A stretch of 64,000 nt of DNA from the NCBI RefSeq assembly GCF_022662495.1, contig NZ_JAKPBU010000011.1, positions 310,001 to 374,000 on the forward strand. The letters run 5' to 3'. This DNA comes from Lysobacter sp. M2-1. Lineage in GTDB: Bacteria > Pseudomonadota > Gammaproteobacteria > Xanthomonadales > Xanthomonadaceae. Positions 58,334 through 64,000 of this stretch are shown here, one piece after another. The notes under the pieces are model-generated. The model ran no database searches, was not told the DNA's origin, and was given only the letters and a program-made list of their open reading frames with translations. A program made the position numbers and the translations under genes. Numbering within the stretch: position 1 is the stretch's first letter; each line of letters begins with the position of its first letter.

Positions 58334-60136
58334 ATGCCCTTTCTCGATGCCGCAGCGCTGAAGTCCGACTATGACGTGATTGTGGTGGGCTCCGGCGCCG
58401 CCGGCGGCCAGACGGCCTATACGCTGTGCATGGAAGGCGCGCGCGTGCTGATGCTGGAGGCCGGCCGCCGCTATACGCCGGAGCAGGAAACGCCGATGTT
58501 CCAGACTCCGGACATGGCGCCGCTGGGCGGCAGCAGCACGCCCGACAAACCCTTCGGCTTTCACGACGCCACGGTCGACGGCGGCTGGGACGTGCCCGGC
58601 GAACCGTACACGCTGGCCAGCAATGAACGCGGGCGCGATTTCAAGTGGTACCGCGCGCGCATGCTTGGCGGACGCACGAACCACTGGGGGCGGCTGTCGT
58701 TCCGCAACGGCCCGTACGACTTCAAGCCCCGGCGTCGGGACGGGCTGGGCTTCGACTGGCCCCTCGGGTACGAGGACCTGGCGCCCTATTACGACAAAGT
58801 CGAAATGCTGATCGGCGTCTACGGCAGCCGCGATGGCCTGGAAAACACGCCCGATTCGCCGCCGGGAGTGCTGATGCCGCCGCCGGCGCCGCGGGTCAGC
58901 GATCGCCTGGTCCAGCAGCGCGCCGCCAAGCTGGGGATTCCGGTAGTGGCCGCGCATCGCGCCGTGCTGACCCAGCGGCTGGATGCGGAGAACATTCCCG
59001 CGAAGCTGCATCCGGGCAACGCGCACGCGCAGGCGATCCTGCGCAAGGCGATGCAGCGCCGCGCCGCCTGCTTCTGGGCCACGCCCTGCGGCCGCGGCTG
59101 CTCGATCGGCGCCAACTACCAGTCGACCACCGTGCACCTGCCGCCTGCGCTGGACACCGGCCGGCTGGACATCGTCTGCGACGCGATGGTGCACGAAGTG
59201 GAACTGGGCACCGACGGCAAGGCCCGCGGCGTGCGTTTCATCGACAAGACCAGCGGCGAGCAGCACCGCGTCCGCGCGCGCGCGGTGGTGCTGGCCGCCA
59301 GCGCCTGCGAGACGGTGCGGATCCTGCTCAATTCCAAGTCGCCCTCGTTCCCGGACGGGCTGGCCAATTCCAGCGGCAAGGTCGGGCGCTACCTGATGGA
59401 CACGGTGGGCGCCGGCCTGTCGGGGCAGATCCCGATCCTGGAGGACCTGCCGCCGCACAACGAGGACGGCGCCGACGGCGGGCACATGTACGTGCCGTGG
59501 TGGCTGTACCAGGAGCAGGCGGCGGGCAAGCTCGACTTCGCGCGCGGCTACCACATCGAATTCGGCGGCGGCCGCACCATGCCCGGCGTTGGCACCGCTG
59601 CCGGGTTGGAATGGCTCACCGGCGGCAGCTACGGCCGCAGCTTCAAGCAGGACATGCGCCGTTACTACGGCTCGTTCGTGGGCTTTGCCGGTCGCGGCGA
59701 GATGATTCCCAACGAGCACTCGTACTGCGAGATCGATCCCGCGGTCCGCGACAAGTGGGGCATCCCGGTGCTGCGCTTCCACTGGCAGTTCTCCGAGCAC
59801 GAGACCCGCCAGGCCGCGCACATGCAGAAGACCTTCGCCCAGATCATCGAAGCGATGGGCGGCAAGGTACGCGGCGAGGTGCAGGCCGACGGGGCCAAGG
59901 CGATCGAGCCCGGCGGCTACATCATCCACGAGGTCGGCGGCGCGATCATGGGCGACGATCCCAAGACATCCGTCACCGACCAGTGGTGCCGGACCTGGGA
60001 CGTGGACAACCTCTACCTCACCGATGGCGCGGTATTCCCGTCCAACGCGGACAAGAACCCGACCCTGACCATCATGGCCGTGGCCTGGCGCGCCGCCGAC
60101 CGGATCCTCGAGCGCATGCGCGCAAGGGAGTTGTGA
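58334..60136 (+). CDS. GMC family oxidoreductase (probable glycoside 3-dehydrogenase large subunit)
   Basis: A 600-residue FAD-dependent dehydrogenase. FAD site GSGAAGGQTAYTL at residues 19-31 with LEAGRR; the GMC substrate/FAD segment MLGGRTNHWGRLSFRNG; C-terminal LTDGAVFPSNADKNPTLTI with the catalytic His/Asn region. With a gluconate-dehydrogenase-subunit-3-type partner and a DUF1080 protein it fits the 3-keto-glycoside systems, in which sugar C3-OH is oxidised in the periplasm or cytoplasm. The substrate is not identifiable. ATG 58334 starts the recognisable domain; the frame is open upstream through the REP pair. The next gene starts within its stop (TGATG). Confidence 0.85.
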   Translation: MPFLDAAALKSDYDVIVVGSGAAGGQTAYTLCMEGARVLMLEAGRRYTPEQETPMFQTPDMAPLGGSSTPDKPFGFHDATVDGGWDVPGEPYTLASNERGRDFKWYRARMLGGRTNHWGRLSFRNGPYDFKPRRRDGLGFDWPLGYEDLAPYYDKVEMLIGVYGSRDGLENTPDSPPGVLMPPPAPRVSDRLVQQRAAKLGIPVVAAHRAVLTQRLDAENIPAKLHPGNAHAQAILRKAMQRRAACFWATPCGRGCSIGANYQSTTVHLPPALDTGRLDIVCDAMVHEVELGTDGKARGVRFIDKTSGEQHRVRARAVVLAASACETVRILLNSKSPSFPDGLANSSGKVGRYLMDTVGAGLSGQIPILEDLPPHNEDGADGGHMYVPWWLYQEQAAGKLDFARGYHIEFGGGRTMPGVGTAAGLEWLTGGSYGRSFKQDMRRYYGSFVGFAGRGEMIPNEHSYCEIDPAVRDKWGIPVLRFHWQFSEHETRQAAHMQKTFAQIIEAMGGKVRGEVQADGAKAIEPGGYIIHEVGGAIMGDDPKTSVTDQWCRTWDVDNLYLTDGAVFPSNADKNPTLTIMAVAWRAADRILERMRAREL

Positions 60137-60816
60137 TGAGCCCACCCGTCGACCGCCGCACCACGCTCAAGTGGATGCTGTCCGCCGCCGCCACCCTGCC
60201 GGTGCTGTCGCTGGCCGGCTGCGATTCGGAGCCGGCATCACCCGGCGGCGCGGCATCGTCCGCCGATCCGTGGGCCGCGCCCCCGGACGTCACCGCCGAC
60301 GGCTACGGCAAGGACGCGGACCTGCTGAAGGACTACAAGCCCGGCGACACCTGGCCGCTGACGTTCGACCAGGCGCAGCGCGCCACTGCCACCACGCTCA
60401 GTGCGCTGATACTTCCCGCCGACGAAGACGGCCCCGGCGCGGTGGAGGTGGGCGTGGTCGACTTCATCGACGAGTGGATCAGCGCACCGTATCCGGTGCA
60501 ACGGCGCGACCGTGCTCTGGTGCTGCCCGGCCTGGCCTGGATCGATGCCGAAGCGAAGCGGCGCTTCGGCGCTGGCTTCGCCGCGCTGAAGCCAGCGCAG
60601 CAGACCGCGATCTGCGACGACATCCGCTATCTGCCCAAAGCCAAGGCCGAGCACAGGCAGGCGGCCGAGTTCTTCGCGCGCTACCGCGATCTGACCGCCG
60701 GCGGCTTCTGCACTTCGCCCCAGGGCCGCACCTATCTGCGCTACGTCGGCAACACGCCGCTGCCGCGCTTCGACGGGCCGCCGCCGGAGGTCCTCGAGCG
60801 TGTTGGCTTGGGCTGA
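60136..60816 (+). CDS. gluconate 2-dehydrogenase subunit 3 family protein
   Basis: A 226-residue small subunit for the upstream GMC enzyme. The N-terminus has a twin-arginine-like motif (DRRTTLKWM) and lipobox LAGC (Cys28), so the complex may be exported folded by Tat and anchored. The Gluconate_2-dh3 domain spans about 70-215 (SALILPADEDGPGAVEVGV, YPVQRRDRALVLPGLAWID). It overlaps the GMC stop by 1 bp. The cytochrome c subunit found in some three-subunit forms is absent. Confidence 0.85.
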   Translation: MSPPVDRRTTLKWMLSAAATLPVLSLAGCDSEPASPGGAASSADPWAAPPDVTADGYGKDADLLKDYKPGDTWPLTFDQAQRATATTLSALILPADEDGPGAVEVGVVDFIDEWISAPYPVQRRDRALVLPGLAWIDAEAKRRFGAGFAALKPAQQTAICDDIRYLPKAKAEHRQAAEFFARYRDLTAGGFCTSPQGRTYLRYVGNTPLPRFDGPPPEVLERVGLG

Positions 60817-60851
60817 TGAAGGGATCCAGTTTCGCAACAGTGGGAGGCGTC

Positions 60852-61601
60852 ATGAAGAATACGGCTGGCTTGTCCGGATGGATGCGTGACGCGCGCCAAA
60901 GTCGCGACGCGCGCATTGGCCGCATCGCGCGCGGCGCACACCTCGCCCTGGCCTTGCTGTGTCTGGCGCTCGGCGCCTGCGCCACCGCGACCCCGGCCGC
61001 GCCGGCCGCCAACACGCTGACGCAGGCCGAGCGCGACGCGGGCTGGCAGCTACTGTTCGACGGCAAGACGCTCGATGGCTGGCGGGCAAGCGAACAGCCG
61101 GGGAGTTTCCAGGTGCGCGATGACAGCATCGTCGTGCGCGGTCCGCGCTCGCACCTGTTTTATGTCGGGCCGGTGCAGCAGCACGATTTCCGCGACTTCG
61201 AGCTGCGACTGGAGGTGATGACCTTCCCCGGCGCCAACTCAGGGGTGTACTTCCACACCGCCTGGCAGGACGAAGGCTGGCCGGCCAAGGGCTACGAGGT
61301 GCAGGTCAACAACACCCAGTCCGACCCCAAGCGTACCGGCGGGCTGTACGCGGTGGAAGACAACTTCGAGGCCCCGGCCGCCGACCGGCAATGGTTCGAA
61401 ATGACGGTGCGCGTGGAAGGCAAGCACGTCACCACGTTCGTCGACGGCAAGCCGATCGCGGACTACACCGAACCGGCCGATCCGCAACGACCGGCCGAGA
61501 TGGCCGGCCGCGTGCTCGGCAGCGGCACCATCGCGCTGCAGGCGCACGACCCGGACAGCGAGGTGCATTACCGCAACATCCGCATTCGCGCCCTGCCGTA
61601 G
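60852..61601 (+). CDS. DUF1080 (3-keto-disaccharide hydrolase-type) lipoprotein
   Basis: A 249-residue lipoprotein: long charged n-region, then ALLCLALGAC lipobox, then the concanavalin-like DUF1080 domain (WQLLFDGKTLDGWRASEQPG, FPGANSGVYFHTAW, GYEVQVNNTQSDPKRTGGLY, and closing SEVHYRNIRIRALP). Proteins of this family cleave 3-keto-glycosides produced by GMC-type dehydrogenases. ATG 60852 has GGGAGG 6 nt upstream; an upstream in-frame ATG at 60816 is less likely. It follows subunit 3 by 35 bp. Confidence 0.85.
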   Translation: MKNTAGLSGWMRDARQSRDARIGRIARGAHLALALLCLALGACATATPAAPAANTLTQAERDAGWQLLFDGKTLDGWRASEQPGSFQVRDDSIVVRGPRSHLFYVGPVQQHDFRDFELRLEVMTFPGANSGVYFHTAWQDEGWPAKGYEVQVNNTQSDPKRTGGLYAVEDNFEAPAADRQWFEMTVRVEGKHVTTFVDGKPIADYTEPADPQRPAEMAGRVLGSGTIALQAHDPDSEVHYRNIRIRALP

Positions 61602-61663
61602 GTCGGCCCTGCGCGGCCGACGGGCGAATGCCGTGGTATGTCGGGGACCTAGCCCCGACCTAC
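61598..61663. repeat. GTAGGTCGG inverted repeat between convergent genes, likely terminator
   Basis: GTAGGTCGG at 61598-61606 mirrors CCGACCTAC at 61655-61663, with an inner stem GTCGGGG-6-CCCCGAC (61640-61659). It overlaps the stop codons of both the DUF1080 gene and cysB. A different repeat family from the GAGCGGCC elements. Confidence 0.6.
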
Positions 61664-62646
61664 ACCGTAATCGGCTGCGACAGTTCGGTCCAGGTCGGCG
61701 GCGTGGGCCAGTCTGCTTCCAGATTGCCTTCCAGCACCCGGCGCAGGTCGCGCCGGTCGATCTGCGGGGCGAGCGCGTGCAGTAGAGCGAGCGCGTATTC
61801 GCGCAGCACGCGGCCGCGCGGGATCACCGCCCATGTGATGCATTCGGGCAGCGCCTCGGGCGCGGGGAGCAGGCGCAGGTCGGCGTCCTCGCGACTGCCG
61901 ATGGCCATCTCGGCCAGCAGCCCCGCGCCGAGACCTGCACGCACGTAGGTCTTGATCAGATTCGCGTCGCGCGCGGTCATCGCCACCTGCGGCGCCACGC
62001 CCGCGGACGCGAACGTGCGCTGCAGGGATGAATCGGCATTGGTCGAGGATTCGTAGCTGATCAGCGGATGCCGCGCCAGTTCGGCGAGCGTCGGCGCGCG
62101 CCCCAGCGAAGCGAGCGGATGCGCGCTGGGTACCAGCAGGACCCGCCGCCAACGGTACAGCGGCACCGCCAGACCACCGGTCGGCACCGCGCCAGCGCTG
62201 CTGATCAGGGCAAGGTCGGCATCGTCGTGGGCGAGTTTCTGCAGCACCTCGGCATCGCCCGCGGCTTGCAGGTCCACGCTCACCTGCGGGAATTCGCGCT
62301 TGATCGCCGCAATCACCGGCGGCAGGACATAGCGCGCCTGGGTATGGGTAGTGGCCAGCAGCAGGCGGCCGACATGCTCGCCGCGCTCGTTGGCGGCGTA
62401 GCTGCGGATGTTGGCGGCCTCCGCCAGGATCCGGCGCGCATGTTCGATCACCTTGGCGCCGGCGGGCGCGATGGCCTCGAGGCTGCGGCCCTTGCGCACG
62501 AACAGCTGGAAACCGAGTTCGTCCTCGAGCTGCTTGAGCTGCTTGGACAGCCCCGGCTGGGTCGCATGCACGCGTTCGGCTGCCAGCGTGATGTTGAGGC
62601 TGGAATCCGCGATCGCGACGAGGTAGCGCAGCTGGGTCAGGGTCAT
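61660..62646 (-). CDS. cysB: CysB-type LysR regulator of sulfur assimilation
   Basis: A 328-residue LysR regulator. The winged helix reads MTLTQLRYLVAIADSSLNITLAAERVHATQPGLSKQLKQLEDEL, followed by a ligand-binding domain with TTHTQARYVLPPV and ISYESSTNADSSLQRTF, as in CysB/Cbl. It would activate cys genes when N-acetylserine is present. It is divergent from cysG and is separated from cysJIH by the three-gene 3-keto-glycoside cassette. Confidence 0.92.
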   Translation of the reverse strand: MTLTQLRYLVAIADSSLNITLAAERVHATQPGLSKQLKQLEDELGFQLFVRKGRSLEAIAPAGAKVIEHARRILAEAANIRSYAANERGEHVGRLLLATTHTQARYVLPPVIAAIKREFPQVSVDLQAAGDAEVLQKLAHDDADLALISSAGAVPTGGLAVPLYRWRRVLLVPSAHPLASLGRAPTLAELARHPLISYESSTNADSSLQRTFASAGVAPQVAMTARDANLIKTYVRAGLGAGLLAEMAIGSREDADLRLLPAPEALPECITWAVIPRGRVLREYALALLHALAPQIDRRDLRRVLEGNLEADWPTPPTWTELSQPITV

Positions 62647-62946
62647 GTGGAGAGATGCCGGGCGAACGCCACTTCACGAGATTCGGAGGGCAATCGGAGT
62701 CCGCCACCCGCCGCAGTGTCGCATCGGCTCAGACGCGCGGCACCGCCATGGCGGGAATGCACCGTCCGGAGGGCGGCACCGATAACGCCGTTCCAACATA
62801 TCGCTATATGCGTATGAAGGGATAAATATAACGGTGGCCACTCGCCGGTGTCCATCGGCCGCGCGGACCTGGACATGCCCGATCGGCATAAGGACAGGCT
62901 TCGCCGCCATTTCCCGGCATGCGCGGGAGGACCTAGCGTCGACACC
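62647..62946. other. 300-bp divergent cysB-cysG control region
   Basis: Mostly GC-rich, but 62791-62833 is AT-rich and contains CATAT-4-ATATG (62797-62801 and 62806-62810) and a TATAAC (62827-62832) that could be the -10 for cysG. This is a plausible CysB operator region for both genes. Confidence 0.55.
62797..62833 (+). promoter_or_regulatory. candidate cysG promoter and CysB operator
   Basis: Perfect inverted repeat CATATCGCTATATG (62797-62810) followed by TATAAC (62827-62832), in an AT-rich island. The exact CysB half-sites cannot be fixed by eye. Confidence 0.4.
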
Positions 62947-64000
62947 ATGGCTGCCCCTACTGCCCCGCTCTATCCCTTGTTCGCCGACCTGCGCGGCCGC
63001 CGCGTGGTGGTGGTGGGAGGCGGCGCGGTCGCGCGGCGCAAGGTCGAGGCCCTGCTGGAAGCCGGCGCCCATGTCGCCCTGGTCGCGACCGAACTGCGCG
63101 ATGCCACGCTGCGGCGGTGGGTAAGGGACCGCCGCATCGCACGGCGCGTCGGCCGATTCACACGCGGTTCGATCGATGCCGGCCTGCTCGACGGCGCCTG
63201 GCTGGTCATCGCCGCCACCGACGATGTCGCCACCAACCGCGCCGTGGTCGAAGCCGCCGACGCACGCCGGATCTGGGCCAATGCGGTCGACGATGCCGAG
63301 CATTCGCGGTTCCACGTACCCGCGCGGGTGGAGCGCGGGCCGCTGCAGATCGCCATCTCCAGCGGCGGCGGCGTGCCGATGCTGGCGCGTCTGGTGCGCG
63401 AGCGCCTGGAGGTCGAATTCGACGCCTCGTTGGGCGCGCTGGCGCAGTTCCTGGGCGAGCGACGCCAGCGGATCCGCGCACGCTGGCCCGACCTTGGCCA
63501 GCGTCGACGCGTGTTTGCCCGGCTGCTGTCGGGCCCGCTTCAGGGCCTGTTGCGCAAAGACAACCGGTTTGCCGCCGAACGCGCGTTCGACCAGGTCATG
63601 AACGATGCCAGTGACACCGCTCCGGCGCGCGGCTCGGTGGCCCTGGTCGGCGCCGGGCCCGGCGATCCAGGCCTGCTGACGCTGCGCGCGTTGCGCGTGC
63701 TGAACGAAGCCGACGTGATCCTGCACGACCGCTTGGTAAGCGAACAGGTGCTGCAGTTGGCGCGTCGGGACGCCGAACGCATCGAGGTCGGCAAGCAGGC
63801 GGGAAATCATCACACCAGCCAAGCCCAGATCCACGACCTGCTGATCCGACACGCGCAGGCGGGCCGGCGGGTGGTACGGCTCAAGGGTGGCGATCCGTTC
63901 GTGTTCGGACGCGGTGGCGAGGAGCTCGAAGTGCTGCGCGCGCACCGCATCGACTATGAAGTCGTGCCCGGCATTACCGCTGCGATCGCCTGCGCCGCCT
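62947..64000 (+). CDS. cysG: siroheme synthase CysG, partial (3' end outside window)
   Basis: The multifunctional enzyme making siroheme from uroporphyrinogen III. The visible 351 residues cover the N-terminal precorrin-2 dehydrogenase/ferrochelatase ([52 protein letters not shown]) and the start of the C-terminal methyltransferase from about residue 230 ([37 protein letters not shown]). It runs off the window at 64000. Siroheme is the cofactor of CysI, so placement with cys genes is fitting. Start ATG 62947. Confidence 0.95.
   Translation, partial: MAAPTAPLYPLFADLRGRRVVVVGGGAVARRKVEALLEAGAHVALVATELRDATLRRWVRDRRIARRVGRFTRGSIDAGLLDGAWLVIAATDDVATNRAVVEAADARRIWANAVDDAEHSRFHVPARVERGPLQIAISSGGGVPMLARLVRERLEVEFDASLGALAQFLGERRQRIRARWPDLGQRRRVFARLLSGPLQGLLRKDNRFAAERAFDQVMNDASDTAPARGSVALVGAGPGDPGLLTLRALRVLNEADVILHDRLVSEQVLQLARRDAERIEVGKQAGNHHTSQAQIHDLLIRHAQAGRRVVRLKGGDPFVFGRGGEELEVLRAHRIDYEVVPGITAAIACAA

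Overview
The window is a high-GC, gene-dense stretch of a gammaproteobacterial chromosome. It most resembles the Xanthomonadales (Lysobacter, Stenotrophomonas or Xanthomonas relatives). The markers for this are: a fused aspartate kinase/diaminopimelate decarboxylase; the MurL-MurD2 route to D-glutamate in peptidoglycan; a Xanthomonas-type Rrf2 regulator heading the suf operon; an effector with what looks like the Xanthomonadales type IV secretion tail (XVIPCD); and REP repeats of the GTGGGAGCGGCC type. I saw no tRNA, rRNA, CRISPR array, insertion sequence or prophage block.

Layout. 1-5.0 kb: an OPT peptide transporter between two S9 peptidases. 5.1-9.0 kb: ssb followed by rmlBACD, the dTDP-L-rhamnose genes, joined by 4-bp stop/start overlaps. 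9.2-10.2 kb: the octaprenyl diphosphate synthase gene. 10.3-16.6 kb: lysine and cell-wall genes (AK-DAPDC, murL, murD2) followed by a dienelactone-hydrolase-like gene. 16.6-20.1 kb: a PhzF-like enzyme, a glycine-zipper protein, an alpha/beta hydrolase and a LysR regulator. 20.2-22.6 kb: a TonB-dependent receptor with a short plug, and an OsmC protein. 22.8-31.8 kb: an EF-G-like GTPase, HU, and a run of small envelope or unknown proteins. 31.9-36.5 kb: two tandem DUF5916 outer-membrane-type proteins, the upstream copy carrying an in-frame stop. 36.7 kb: a bacterial SET-domain methyltransferase. 37.5-44.3 kb: the suf iron-sulfur operon with extra members (ACT, small membrane protein, GNAT, Rieske). 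44.5-46.6 kb: a siderophore receptor. 46.9-49.7 kb: HutD, a ComEA-like protein and an M20 peptidase. 49.8-52.8 kb: a candidate interbacterial effector and its candidate immunity lipoprotein. 53.8-64.0 kb: sulfate assimilation (cysJ, cysI, cysH, cysB, cysG), interrupted by a three-gene 3-keto-glycoside cassette (GMC dehydrogenase, its small subunit, DUF1080).

How the genes work together. SufBCDS and the cys genes both supply sulfur metabolism: CysG makes siroheme for CysI, and CysB is the likely activator of the pathway. The rml genes make the rhamnose donor for surface polysaccharide. MurL and MurD2 make the L-Ala-D-Glu part of the cell-wall precursor, and are translationally linked to the enzyme that uses meso-diaminopimelate. 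The effector (lysozyme-like fold, NlpC/P60-like fold, peptidoglycan-binding domain, secretion tail) should attack peptidoglycan of neighbouring cells, and the lipoprotein encoded just upstream would protect the producer. This pair, including a 24-nt leader element that precedes both genes, is the most interesting item here.

All family assignments come from reading the protein sequences; no database search was run. Start codons were moved from the longest reading frame where a ribosome-binding site, signal peptide or stop/start overlap argued for it.
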